Below are positions 10,905-22,067 of a stretch of 64,000 nucleotides of DNA, in pieces (the first letter of the stretch is position 1; each line of letters starts with the position of its first letter). The position numbers and the translations under genes were made by a program. Source of the DNA: Poa pratensis (taxonomy: Eukaryota; Streptophyta; Magnoliopsida; Poales; Poaceae); NCBI GenBank assembly GCA_947311845.1, contig CAMZMU010000075.1, forward strand, positions 22,198,293-22,262,292, in the 5' to 3' direction. The notes beneath the pieces were generated by a model, which made no database searches, was not told the DNA's origin, and saw only the letters and a program-made list of their open reading frames with translations.

Positions 10905-12138
10905 GAGGTATGTCTATATTTTTCTCCTGAAATTTTTCTCAACATAGACATCTTTACAATGAGCTGTAAGAGAGTAGGATGAAGTTTCAAATACTTGGAG
11001 ATCCTGAATTTTAAGAGCAGTCTAAAACTTTACCCTGAGTTGTTAATATGATCAAAACTTGGATGCCAACAAATGCACCAAATAATAAGCAGACAAAGAA
11101 TTAATGTTTTGTCTTCATTAGTCAATTACAATTTGCTGTATTTACTTAGGATTGGCTGCTTATTACAGGGATCAAATACATCTCTTTCCGTGTTCTCACT
11201 TAGGCCGCCTCATGCTCTTCAGTGTATAAAAAACAAGAGTTAATTTTGTTGGGGAGAAGGTTGCACTATTTTGCTTGCTCCCAGCTCACTTTTCAGCTGC
11301 AGCCTGCATGTCCTTTTTGAGCTAAAATCCTTCAGGTACGTGGCCATCAATCCATTGTACACAAGCTGTTTTGTAGAATTGATGGATAGTGTAACTACGC
11401 AGTTTTTTGTTGCATTAGTGGCACTTAAGTTCACTTCACGGCATAATATTTACAAGTTAGTAATTATTACTCAAAAGTCATGCTTTTATTGTACATTTTC
11501 CATATTAATTGATCTGATGTCCCAATGATACTAAGATGTGAAATTGTGGAATTGTAAGATCTTCCCGTTTTTCATTGATGCGGATACAGTTGGTTATATT
11601 TGTCGGAATGCAGGAGGTCACTTAAAATGCATGAATGTTGGGGTACCTCTCACAACACATATACATGGAACAGATGTACTATGCTCCGAGGATGCAGGTC
11701 GCTATAGCTTAGAGGAGAAAATCATCTTCCTTCTTGATTCTCGAGGAGATGTCTCTATGGAAGTAAATTTTTATTTTTGAAGGCATACACTCCAAGCTTT
11801 ACTTTCGCTTATGTAATCGATGATGTACGATTATGGCTTTGAAATAAAATGCGCCGAAAATTTTGCGTTATAAATACCTCTTTGGTTCAATTAATTGCAT
11901 ATTAGTTCTACTATAAGGATGGGTAAATAAATATAACATCATATAAGGACAAATCATACGCCAAAGGAATAATATCACGGTACTTGATGAGTATAACCCC
12001 ACATTATGTTATTTCTCTTATTACAACGTTGGGTTGAATCAAATAACATTAAAATAAGGAACTCGAACATCCGAGAAAGAGATAATATAAAGGTACTTGG
12101 TGATTCTAGCCGCGTAAATGCGCGGGCCACCCAGCTAG

Positions 12139-14361
12139 TTTTTAATAAAGTGACAAGTTTTACTCATTTTGGTATGAAGAAGTTGCTTATAGCATTCGGA
12201 GATATATTCCTGCACGAATCTGTGCACGGTATGATTTTTAATTCTTATTCTGTAACTCCGAATGAGCTCATATTTAAACTAGTTGCAACTTTTCATCCTC
12301 TGTATGCATGAATTTTTCGGAATTTTCGACAAAGTTAAGTAGGGTAGAAAAATACGTTTAGCTGCTGCTGTTTTTCTGGACAGATTCTGTCCCATTTTGT
12401 TTGATGCATGCTTAGAACTTTTAACATGAATCTTTTTGATCCAATTGAGTTTATGAGTAGGCATACAACATTATACATTTCTGGACATTCATATGAATTT
12501 TTGTCTAAGGATTATATGCAGCAAGAAATCTATTTGTTTATCACTACTAATGTGCCCCACAGAAAAAGAAATGGGAGAAACGGTGTTTTGAAGTTTTTTC
12601 ACAGGGATTAGAGGAGATGCACCAAGAGCTATCCAAGGATGGTGAAGACCATAAGCTTGGGGATGTGAAGACAACCCCACTGGACCTACACACTCTCGGT
12701 TTGCACACGTCTAACTTCTGTTTTTCGATCGAAACACTTTATCGCATAAACTTGGAGCGTCTTTTTGTTTGTTTAGTTAGATTTTTATTTTGTGAGACCA
12801 CCACACTATCATTTATATATGAGAGAGCTACTGGAAATTTGGGTTGAATTATGTTGGATGCTATTATAAGATTGGGAAAAGGGATGTTAAGTTAATTTTA
12901 AAAGATACATATAATTGCATGATTCATGAGCTTGTTAATGAGTAATAATTTGCAAATATTTTATCAAGAGCTATCTTTTATTCATGTTTTGATGCTAAAT
13001 GTTATTCTACTTGTTTAACATGGATTAGTTAGTTCTATGGACACTCATGCATGCATTTAGATGGTCAACTTTCTCCCTCTTGCTAGCCCAAAAATTCCAA
13101 CAAGCAAAAACTTGTTTCCAACACCTTCAACCAAAGTTTTTCCAGTGAGTCCACCATATCTACCTATTAGCTTTATGCTATTCCGAGTATGTTTATCATG
13201 ATATTTGTGTTATCTATACCTCTGAATGAAAATGCTTATGTTGTTAATTGTTGTGGGAAAAGTTGGTTATATAGCTCTCGCGAACTTGATGCACACTTTA
13301 CTTTCATTGCATAAATAAATATGACCCATTGTGATTAAAATTATGAAGTTGTGGACTTGACAAATGTCTTTGGTTGAGAGTTAGCCATATGTGCTGTCAC
13401 ATGGCAAGCTTTCAACATTGCACATCATCTCATTTAGTTGATATCATGTACTTTTGTTTATGGATGCTTACCATGGGTGAAATAAATGGGAAATGAAGTG
13501 AGTTTAAATGAGTTTGTATAAATGGTTAGAGAGACGCCTGGGCCGCTAATCTAAGCCATGCATCATTCATGGTGGAAATTTACTTACATGCTATGGTGAA
13601 CCTTCTGTGATACACCTTACAATAAAAAGCTATCCAATGGTAAATAAAAAGGGTGTTGAGATTGTTCATTATGTTTGTTTGTCTTGTCATTTTGATATGG
13701 GCTTGTTCCATATCCTGGGACAAGAGGTACCCCAGTTGACGCTCTTAATGATACTTTATTACTTACAATGATATTTAACTTGAACTTGCTTTGTTTTCCA
13801 AGTTGAGTAACACATGGAGTAGGTACTTGTATTCAAGGGGCATGAGACTTTCAACCTGTACTTTGTCAAGCACACTACTCGTATTGCTTTCACTTTAAAC
13901 TTAATCATTCAAGATGCTATGATAGGGGAATGAGAGCTTGACACCAAGGATTACCATATTACAATCATTGACTTAAGTAGAGAAGTTCAGAAGTTAGATG
14001 AAATTTATTCATGCTTTACCTCTACTCATATATATATCTTTCCAAAGTGTCCACCTTTTATATTCAGATTTTCACCAATACTCTATGACCATTGTAGGAT
14101 GTTCTTACTTATTATTATGCATACATGTGGTCCATAGTACTTTTTCTCTATGTTACACTTTGTGAATTATCATTGAACATCCTTGCATTGAATACTTGAT
14201 ATCACTTCATAAACTATCTTGCATATTGCTACTCCTTTTAAGAATGAATCATTTTACTCTATGTAGCAATAGTAATCATCTTTGATATCCATTGATAGTA
14301 TTAAATTGCAAAGTCCATGTTAGTTTTATCACCTTCATACTCGAGGACGAGTATAGGTTAA
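12139..14361 (+). other. Non-coding interior of the LTR retrotransposon
   Basis: No gene is recognisable on either strand. The sequence is AT-rich with short frames only, and it ends with GAGGACGAGTATAGGTTAAG leading into the purine tract. Long non-coding 3' interiors of this kind are usual in non-autonomous grass elements. Confidence 0.6.
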
Positions 14362-14373
14362 GCTTGGGGATGT
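14361..14373 (+). other. Polypurine tract before the 3' LTR
   Basis: AGCTTGGGGATGT lies directly upstream of the TGATGCATG start of the 3' LTR. This purine-rich word is where plus-strand DNA synthesis would be primed. Confidence 0.65.
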
Positions 14374-16148
14374 TGATGCATGTAAAATGCATACATGAAC
14401 TTTGCATTATTTTACTTATATTCCAGTCATATTTGCATCATATAAGGGTTATATCACTGTTTTATAATGATTTTGGGAATATTTGATATGTTTCCTATTT
14501 TTATGGAATTAACCCTGCAGGCAGAAAACCCTATTTCTTTTTTAATGTTTCAGGGACCCAAACGACGTCCAAATGACCTGCAAATTTACGAGGTCAATAT
14601 TTGGAAGGAAGAAGACTTGTGGGCGAAGGAAGCGAACAAACGGAGCCCGAGGGCCAAAAGGGTGGGCCCACGCGGCCCTGTACCTGGCCGCGTGGGACCC
14701 CTCTTTGGGCCTCGGAGCTCCGTTGCCGTCGATCTTTCCTCCACCGACTCCGTTTTGACCTAAAAACGCCTATAAAAATATCCCCGACGTTCTCTGGAAG
14801 GAGCGCCGCAGAAACACAGAAACACCGAAACAGAGACCTGGAGCTGCAGATTGGAGGGGGAAAACTCCGGCGGGGCGCTGCCGGCGTGGTCTCCATCTTC
14901 TCCAACGACTTCTCCACCGTCTCCATGATGAAGAGGGAGTAGTCCACCTCTGGACTATGGGTTTGTGGAAGTAACTTATGTATCTCTCTCTCTCGAGCTT
15001 CACTAATTAGTACCGTATGAGCTGCTGAACATGATTACGGTCATCTATGTAATACCTTTGTGGTGGATCTTTTTATGAGTTAATATATGTTTGAGATTGC
15101 AATGGTTTTGTTTCAGTTATGAAAGTAGATGCATATTATGTACCCCGTTCTTATTTACTTGTTATGATCAAGCATGTTTATGAGAGCGTGTGAGGGGGAA
15201 CGTGTGCATTAGTTGGAGTAACGGGGGGTGGCTAGTGCAGTGAACGTGAGAGAAAGTTCTGCGATCCACTTGGGTGTTTTACCTTACTTTGTTGCCTCAC
15301 TAGGGATAAAAAGAAATACCATGCTACCGGAGATGTGGGTGTGACCATTGCCACTACTCCATGACTAGATCTAGCATGTTCTTATTTTAACTTCATGTCA
15401 TGATACTTATTGCTATACTCTGAGTTATCTTAATTACTGAGGTGTTATGATTTAGTTCGCATCTTGGTGGAGTATAAGAGAGACTAATAACCAAAAGGTC
15501 TCTATGTTAGGACGTGATGCCCATATAATTATAACTTGTCATTAAACTGTTGTGTTGCAATCTCATATGTCAACTCTAGTGTTCCATTGTCTACCACTTT
15601 ATTAAAGAGAGAGTGCATTTGTGAAACCATGAACCCCGGTCCATTTTTAATCATAAGAAACACCTTTCCAACACTTTTACCACTTTTCCATTTTCTGCCA
15701 TTATAAAATCCGAAAATACAAAAACACTTTTACATCTTGCATTCATCAAAAAACCCAAAAATATCATTTATCATTGCTACCACCATCCTTGCATATTTAT
15801 TTACCACCATTGCATATTTATTTCTTGTTTGCATTGCATATTATCTTGATATCATTCTAACACCTTGTGCTTGACAACCACTAGGTGAGGTTGAGGACCA
15901 AAACATTTACTTTGTTTTGTAGGTAACCAAAAGAAGGATAGGAAGATAAATCTTCACTACTGATTCCCCGAGAGTTCGATATTAAACCCTCGAGTCACCC
16001 TCGTGGGGAAAACACGTCTTCCACTTACTACACACTCTGCACTTGGAGTCTCAACCTAACCCATTTACTTTTCACGCAGGTAACCACGCGAAGGGCTAGC
16101 AAGTATTTTCTGGCGCCATTGTGGGGGTAACTACGTGAAGGGCCATCA
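14374..16148 (+). repeat. 3' long terminal repeat
   Basis: The repeat is 1,775 bp and near-identical to 5,354-7,141 with scattered substitutions and small indels. It ends GGGCCATCA and is followed by the right target duplication ATCAC (16,149-16,153). Confidence 0.92.
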
Positions 16149-16153
16149 ATCAC

Positions 16154-19099
16154 CTTTTGAGAAATTGCATTGAGGAATGCACATATCTTCACAATGGGTA
16201 CTCGGACATTTTCCGGCAGAAACCCCTCAATGCAGCCGGAAGTAATTGTGTCATAATCACGTGGCAGTCATGAGACTTTAGGTTTTGAAACTTTTTCTCT
16301 GCCATGTTTATTATTCCCTTTATATTCGACGAGAAGCCAAACGGGACCTTGATACTGCTCAGGACTTCAAAAAGGGAAAATTTGCTACAGGACACCGTTA
16401 TTTTGTGTCATTTGCCCAAACACACTAAACTTTTACGTCTTTGCTCAGTACATTACAATTTCGTGGTCACTTGCTGGAACACACGTTTGTACTAAAACGG
16501 AAAGATTGACCTCTTTCTCTCTCTCCTTCCTCGCTCCGTTTTCTCTCCTCTCTTATTGCCTTTGAGGAGCTAGTCCAGGTGGTCGCGTGGGTGGCCGTGG
16601 CGCTCCGCCGCTGCACTCCCGTCCTTGATGGCCGTCCGCGTGTCCCACCGGTCTCATCTGCGTCGTGCCCCGTCGACCTTTGATTGCGCCAGCGACCACG
16701 TACGCCACCTGGCCAAAACAGCGCCGCTCGGTCGACCTTGATCGCGTCGGCGATCACGGCATACGTCGCCCTGACACCGCGTCGCTGCCGACGATGCCCC
16801 GCGCATGTTAACCTTTGCTGCAGCGGCCGGGAGCTAACGCATGCGTTGCCGATGCTCGCGTAGGCCTGATATTCACGTTGCAGATTTGTGGCGAATATAG
16901 GTAGCAAAAGCTCCTCGTAGAATTCCGGCAACGCACGCACGAATCAGCTAAGCAAGCAGGCAGGGAGCTCAATGGAATTGATCGATCTGCTCTAGCTAGC
17001 TATTCAAGTACGTTGTATTGATCAAGCCGGTCGGCGGCTCCCAGCCCCACGCCGCTGCTCTGCCGGCCACTTCTCCCCTTTCCATTTTAGTACAATTGGT
17101 GTGTTACAGCAAATGGCCATAAAATTGTAATGGTATTCAGCAAATCAACAAAAGTTTAGTGTGTTTGGGCAAAGGACACAAAATAACGGTGTCCTATAGC
17201 AAATTTTCCTTCAAAAAAAGATCTCTTCTCTTCTTTCGTAATAGCGTAGCTGACAGTACCTTCATACTTCTCTGGATTCAGGTTGTCTCGTTCGTGGATA
17301 CGTTGCTGGTCCTGCCGTGCATCCGGTGTATCTTTCGTCTTCCCATACACGACCAAGAAGTTTAGCAGGTTCACGCAAAGATTTTTCGTCACGTGCATCA
17401 CGTCGATTGCAGAGTAAACCTCTAGGATTTTCCAATAGGGTAGCTCCCAAAATATAGATTTCATCTTCCACATGGGTACGTGTCCATCAGCGTCATTCAG
17501 AACAGATTGTCCGCCAAGACCCTTTCCAAAGATTACTTTTAAATCCTTGACCATATCATATATAACATCCCCAGTAGGGCGGGTAGGCTTCGTCCGGTGA
17601 TCTGCCTCACATTTGAAATGCTTGCCTTCCTTTCTTACGGGATGCTGTTTTGGAAGAAATCGACGATGCCCCGGGTACACATTCTTGTTTGTCAAATATA
17701 TACTTTCAGTCTCACCTAAACAGTGCGTGTATGCATTGTATCACTTATTTGACTGTCCAGAAATGTTACTAAGAGCAGGCCAATCATTGATGGTTACAAA
17801 CAACAACGCTCGTAGGTCAAATTCCTTTTGTTCGTGCTCATCCCACACAGGTACACCTTCTTCACGCCACAACTGTAAAAGTTCTTCAACCAATGGCCTC
17901 AGGTACACATCAATGTCGTTGCCGGGTTGCTTCGGGCCTTGGATGAGCACTGACATCATAATGAACTTCGCTTCATGCACAACCAAGGAGGAAGGTTATA
18001 GATACATAGAGTCACAGACAGGTGCTATGACTGGAGCTCTGCTCCCCGAAAGGATTAAATCCATCTGTACTTAGACCAAATCTTAAGTTCCTTGCGTCAT
18101 CTGAAAATGTGGGGAACTCTCTGTCGATTTTTCTCCACTGCGACCCATCAGCGGGGTGTCTCAGCATCACGTCTTTCTTACGGTCTTCTTTGTGCCATCG
18201 CAACAATTTGGCATGCTCTTTGTTTTGGAACAAACGTTTCAACCGTGGTATTATAGGAGCATACCACATCACCTTGGCAGGAACCCTCTTCCTGGGGCGC
18301 GGCTTGTCCTCAACATCACCAGGGTCATCTCGCCTGATCTTATATCGCAATGCACCGCATACCGGGCATGCATTCAAATTCTCATACTCCTCGTCGCGGT
18401 AGAGGATGCAGTCATTGATGCATGCCTATATCTTCTGCACCTCTAATCCAAGAGGGCAGACAACCTTCTTTGCTTCATACGTACTGGGGGGCAATACGTT
18501 ATCCCTTGAAAGCATCTTATTTATTATTTTTAGCAACTTTTCAAATCTCTTGTCAGATGTACCATTCTCTGCTTTCCATTGTAGCAATTCTAGTGTGGTA
18601 CCTATCTTTTTCTGGCCATCTTCGCAATTTGGGTACAACAATTTGTTGTGATCCTCTAACATTCTCTCCAACTTCAACCTCTCGTTGTCACTTTCGCAAT
18701 TATCTTCGCATCAAGAATGGCCCGGCGAAGATCATCATCGGGCTCATCAACAATGGGCTCTTCTTCAGCTTCGTCTTCCCCCATTGTAGTACCACCGTGT
18801 TCAGTGAACGTAGGATAGTTGTCATTATCCTCTTCTTCTTCATTGTCTTCCATTATAACCCCTCTTTCTTCGTGCTTGGTCCAACAATTATAGCCGGACA
18901 TGAAACCGTACTGCAACAGGTGGACGTGAAGGATTTTTGAGGTAGAGTAATCCATCGTATTCTTACAGGCACTACATGGACAACAAATAAAACCATTAGA
19001 CCGTTTGTTTGCCTCAGCCACGTGGAGAAAATTATGCATGCCACTAATGAACTCGGGACTGCGTTGGTCACCGTACATCCATTGTCGGTTCATCTGCAT
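16154..19099 (-). pseudogene. TNP2-like CACTA transposase, N-terminal and core part
   Basis: Read from 19,099 downward. The start is MQMNRQWMYGDQRSPEF and a cysteine-bearing transposase-associated domain (PF13963-like, ICCPCSACKN). An acidic linker with EDNEEEEDNDNY comes next, then KLLYPNCEDGQKK. Next is a zinc-binding-like CPVCGALRYK near 18,370, then FGLSTDGFNPF and the core transposase (Transposase_21, PF02992) with PKQPGNDIDVYLRPLVEEL, HVPMWKMKSIFWELPYW and HVTKNLCVNLLNFL. The end is HDCHVIMTQLLPAALRG at about 16,270, where DUF4218 begins. Stops, frame changes and a MULE inside (16,375-17,209) make it inactive. It joins the C-terminal part at 4,269-5,348 across the retrotransposon. The protein would have bound and cut CACTA ends. 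Confidence 0.85.
16375..17209. mobile_element. Non-autonomous MULE with 130-bp inverted repeats
   Basis: The ends are GGAAAATTTGCTACAGGAC (16,375) and its inverted match GTCCTATAGCAAATTTTCC (to 17,209). The inverted repeats continue with good match for roughly 130 bp. They are flanked by 9-bp target copies TTCAAAAAG (16,366-16,374) and TTCAAAAAA (17,210-17,218), as expected for Mutator-like elements. The interior is GC-rich (about 16,560-17,080) and may include a captured gene scrap, but I recognise no protein. It lies in the CACTA transposase and interrupts the reading between HRYFVSFA-type and downstream residues. Confidence 0.85.
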
Positions 19100-19255
19100 T
19101 ATATAAGTATATCAAAAACCATTACACTACATCATGAATAGATACATGACCAAATTAATTAATACAAGTTCATCACATTAAAAACAAAGTAGAGCAGTGA
19201 CCAAATGTAATACATAGTTCTCATAAAATATACATTAATTGAAACTAACATACAA

Positions 19256-19450
19256 CTATCTAAAGAATTTAAATCCAACAACAAATGCGATCAAAATCGC
19301 AACTAAGCTAATTACTGAACCAACAACATAATTATACCAAGCCTCTTGATTAATGGCATATTTTCTAATCTTTTTAATCTTCAAGCGCATTGCATCCATC
19401 TTGATCTGGTGATCATCGTCGATGTCGGCAAGATTGAACTCCAATTTCAT
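19256..19450 (-). CDS. Small CACTA-associated membrane ORF
   Basis: A 64-residue open frame starts MKLEFNLADIDDDHQIK. It has a charged, lysine-rich N-terminal half (KMDAMRLKIKKIRKYA) and one hydrophobic segment near residues 43-62 (VVGSVISLVAILIAFVVGF), so a single-pass membrane protein is predicted. It sits between the TNP2 start (19,099) and the element end (20,441), on the same strand. I recall very similar short ORFs beside TNP2 in wheat CACTA elements, but no function is known to me. It may be the last exon of a longer spliced gene that begins toward 19,560. Confidence 0.5.
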   Translation of the reverse strand: MKLEFNLADIDDDHQIKMDAMRLKIKKIRKYAINQEAWYNYVVGSVISLVAILIAFVVGFKFFR

Positions 19451-20204
19451 CTTCTCTTCTAGACATTGGAGACGAAGATCTTCACTTCTTTCAATTTTGC
19501 TTTCAAATCTATGTTTTCTTTTCCAAATAAATTTACTATCTCGACAAGAGGGTCGGTTGGAATTTCCGGTTCAACTACCTCCTAGATAAAAATTTCTATG
19601 TCAAGTTGGTCGGCATAATTGTCATAAAAACAAAATGAAACTAAAAGTTATAAAAATATACCACATCCGAATCATAGACCGGACGAGGGCCGACGGGGAC
19701 GGATATCAAAAGCATGGCACTATACATATAAAAAACAATCATACAAATAAGAAAATTATGGAAGTAATAACTATGCATCTAAATCATAAAACTAAGTTTA
19801 AAAAAAAAAGATAAAAACAAGAGGCTCACCGAAAGTGGTGCCGGTGACGGGACAGCGCGGGCGATCGACGGCGGTGAGGACGGGGACGACACTAAAACCC
19901 ACAAATCATACTTTACTTTGAGCTCAAATTGCATATAAAATAAATGAAATCCCTAACTTAGTCATTTCATCAAACACCTAGCTAGCACGAAAAAATGAAA
20001 TGAGCTAAACTAGCAACGAAATGAGCTAAATTAGCAACGCTAGAAGTGCTAACACTTGGATAGATGGGGCGCCGTCAATCTTGACAAATGGTGAAAAAAA
20101 AGGGGACGAACTCGAGCTCTGGAGAGGAAATAGATGAGAAAATGTTGATAAACTCGAGCTCCAAAATGGCCACGGCCGGCTCGGGGTGGAAGAAGATGAT
20201 ATAG

Positions 20205-20441
20205 GGAGACCTTTAGTACCGGTTCGTGATAGGTGCTGGCGCTGGCCCTAGCTCTGCGGCGCCTGCCGCGACCCTATAGTACCGGTTCGTATCACGAACC
20301 GGGACTAAAGGTCCCGTTCGAACCGGGACTGGAGCTGGCCGGCGCCCTGGCCATTTGAACCGGGACTAGTGCCCCATTAGTACCGGTTCGTAAGGGAACC
20401 GGGACGAAAGGGCCAAACCAATGGCCCTGTTTTCACTAGTG
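20205..20441 (-). repeat. CACTA subterminal repeats and 5' terminus
   Basis: Repeated AGTACCGGTTCGT and GAACCGGGACT words form several inverted pairs, followed by the terminal CACTAGTG (20,434-20,441, read on the minus strand). Such repeats are binding sites for CACTA DNA-binding proteins in known elements, and the inverted pairs could form hairpin RNA if transcribed. Confidence 0.8.
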
Positions 20442-20687
20442 AAACCAAAAGCCAAAGTCATGTGAGTTTCAAAAGCTATGACATGATCCAACTAAACAAG
20501 TAGGGCATTGGCCGATCGCTGGCATCTTATGATAGTTGCATTGAGCTTTTGAATTTTCCTTGCATTGATGCCCCAAATCGGTACGCCGACAGCGAAGAAA
20601 CAAGTGGCCGGCAAGAAGGTAGCGGGGATGGGGTGGGAACGAGAGAGGGGGCCAAGGTGACGAGAAGGTAGGAAAATCAAATCCGCT

Positions 20688-21047
20688 CACTACAGGAATC
20701 GTCCGATACGCCGACGGTTGGAAGCCGTCGGCACAGTCCGGCTTGCCCTCGGCGTATGTATACGCCGACGGCGGCCGTCGGCGTCTGGCCCTCGGCGTTA
20801 GGCCTCGTCGGCTCAGCCTGTTTGGCCGTCGGCGTATGCAATGCCGTCGGCGTATACATACGCGAGGGCAATACCAGGCCGTCAGCGTATAAAAGCCTTC
20901 GGCGAATGGAGGTGGGACCCACGACAGGAACCCGACGAATCCACATCCTATGCCGAGGGCCAAGCCGTCGGCGTATAAGAATACACGTGTCAAGATATGG
21001 GACTTTCAGCACAGTCCATACGCCGACGGTTTTGCCCTCGGCATAGG
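20688..21047 (+). mobile_element. Truncated second CACTA element, CGCCGACGGC-type ends
   Basis: The relic begins CACTACAGGAATC at 20,688 and is filled with short inverted words: CGCCGACGG, GCCGTCGGC, GCCCTCGGCGTA. These resemble the subterminal repeats of a different grass CACTA family. No matching far terminus is found, so it is a one-ended relic. It ends about 320 bp upstream of the DnaJ gene at 21,367 and may form part of that gene's upstream region. Confidence 0.7.
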
Positions 21048-21300
21048 GCTTATGGTAAACAGCGGGCAGCCACAGCTCTGTCGTATTGCCCACCTTACGG
21101 TGCACGCACGCACTCGCTAGGTTTGCCTTCGTCGAACTTTCTGGATGTAATAACATACTCTTATAAGAAATTTGCCGTCCATCACCCTGCCGTCTACAGC
21201 TCGTCGCGGAGACGCCAACAACCGTGCGTGCAAATGGACGCGTACAGCAGCGGCACGCCTTGTTTGTCTCATCCTGCTGCCACCCCCCCTTGAAATCGGC

Positions 21301-21308
21301 TATATATA
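21301..21308 (+). promoter_or_regulatory. TATA box of the first DnaJ gene
   Basis: TATATATA lies 66 bp before the ATG at 21,367. The surrounding words (TCTCATCCTG upstream; ATTGTCCATCACCATCT downstream) are shared with the second DnaJ gene at 35,345, which supports a real core promoter. Confidence 0.7.
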
Positions 21309-21366
21309 CGTGTATCTTCTTAATTGTCCATCACCATCTGCAACATTTTCCCCAGTTTGATCAGCC

Positions 21367-21852
21367 ATGAACACGGCCAGCTCAAGCTTTTCTACGGCGA
21401 GATGCACGAGCAAGCTTACTAGCTACGGCGCCGGATTCGGCCTCGGGAGTGGCCACTGCCGCTCCATGGTGAAGGCGCGTGCGGCGGCCACGGCCAGCCG
21501 GAGTACCGATTACTACAAGGTGCTGTCGCTGGAGCACTCGGCGGACGTCGGCGCCGAGGATATCAAGCGCGCGTACCGGCGTCTGGCGCTGCAATATCAC
21601 CCGGACGTGTGCCCGGCGTCACGCCGTGCTGAGTCCACGGAGCTCTTCGTCGAGCTCCGTCGCGCCTACGAGACGCTCTCGGACCCGGCTACGAGGATGC
21701 AGTACGATGCCCAGCTGAGGACGGCCTGCACGGCGGCGACGCCGTGGGCGGACGGGTTCCCGAGGGACGTGTGGGAGGCGCAGCTGTGCGTGCTGCGGGC
21801 GCGGTCCGAACGGCGGCAGAACAGAAGGAGGTTCAGCGGCAACAAGTTCTAG
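21367..21852 (+). CDS. DnaJ11-like chloroplast J-domain protein, copy 1
   Basis: A single-exon, 161-residue protein. Residues 1-46 are rich in Ser, Thr, Ala and Arg with few acidic residues, as in a plastid transit peptide. The J domain spans about residues 48-116: DYYKVLSL, then the basic helix IKRAYRRLALQYHPD with the HPD motif at 78-80, then YETLSDPATR. The C-terminus holds GFPRDVWEAQLCVLRARSERR. The length and layout match the small plant chaperones annotated as DnaJ 11, chloroplastic. The HPD motif is what stimulates Hsp70 ATPase, so it should act as a plastid Hsp70 co-chaperone. The start is set by the shared MNT leader and the conserved TTTGATCAGCC context. The gene has two close paralogues at 35,345 and 45,360. 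Confidence 0.92.
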   Translation: MNTASSSFSTARCTSKLTSYGAGFGLGSGHCRSMVKARAAATASRSTDYYKVLSLEHSADVGAEDIKRAYRRLALQYHPDVCPASRRAESTELFVELRRAYETLSDPATRMQYDAQLRTACTAATPWADGFPRDVWEAQLCVLRARSERRQNRRRFSGNKF

Positions 21853-22067
21853 GCGTCTGTTTATATTGGTGATTAAGTTGTGTAGAGTGAAAGTTTGCCA
21901 AGTAGAGTCTTGATTTACTGTTGCTGTACTGTGCAGGGTTGAATTTTTTTATAAACCTTTTTTTAAGGATGTACGACCGGTATTCATACATTAATTTTAT
22001 TCATAAGAATACAGATCTGATATGCATATAAGCAAAATAAAAATATGAAGATATAATCGGTGGTACT

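Larger units (their letters stand above)
8550..12138 (+). mobile_element. Non-autonomous Helitron nested in the retrotransposon
   Basis: The element starts TCTATTATATAC after an A (8,549) and ends CCAGCTAG before a T (12,139), the A|TC...CTAG|T rule of Helitrons. A hairpin with stem CCGCG/CGCGG (12,110-12,125, loop TAAATG) ends 9 nt before the CTAG. No target duplication is present, as expected. It has no Rep/helicase gene and would have depended on another copy. Its contents are a 65-bp minisatellite (9,007-9,432), an inner relic of a second Helitron end (10,873-10,904), and otherwise sequence I do not recognise. It inserted after the retrotransposon. Confidence 0.85.
5354..16148 (+). mobile_element. 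Non-autonomous Ty3/gypsy-like LTR retrotransposon
   Basis: A complete element with two long LTRs (5,354-7,141 and 14,374-16,148), a 5-bp target duplication, a primer site resembling the complement of tRNA-Asp, and a purine-rich tract before the right LTR. The only recognisable coding part is a broken gag at 7,432-8,414. No protease, reverse transcriptase, RNase H or integrase motif is seen in the 7.2-kb interior, half of which is an inserted Helitron (8,550-12,138). Movement would have needed enzymes from a related copy. The LTRs match closely, with scattered substitutions and small indels, so insertion is fairly recent but not new. It inserted into the CACTA transposase. I do not assign a family name. 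Confidence 0.9.
3744..20441 (-). mobile_element. Large CACTA DNA transposon with nested insertions
   Basis: The right boundary is well supported: on the minus strand the sequence begins CACTAGTGAAAACAGG at 20,441, followed by subterminal GAACCGGGACT/AGTACCGGTTCG repeats. Next come a small membrane ORF (19,450-19,256) and a TNP2 transposase running from 19,099 down to 4,269. The left boundary near 3,744 is less certain. The transposase has been split by an LTR retrotransposon (5,354-16,148) and a MULE (16,375-17,209), so the element is inactive. Without those two insertions it would be about 5 kb, rather short for an autonomous grass CACTA, so further sequence may lie to the left (transposase remains at 166-1003). 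Confidence 0.75.

Noticed and set aside
16467..16940. 157-codon minus-strand frame within the MULE
   Set aside because: It is Arg-rich and GC-driven with no recognisable domain. I could not support a captured gene.
20469..21156. Open frames of 90-170 codons rich in Arg and Pro
   Set aside because: They lie over the CGCCGACGG inverted repeats of a CACTA relic and mirror those repeats.
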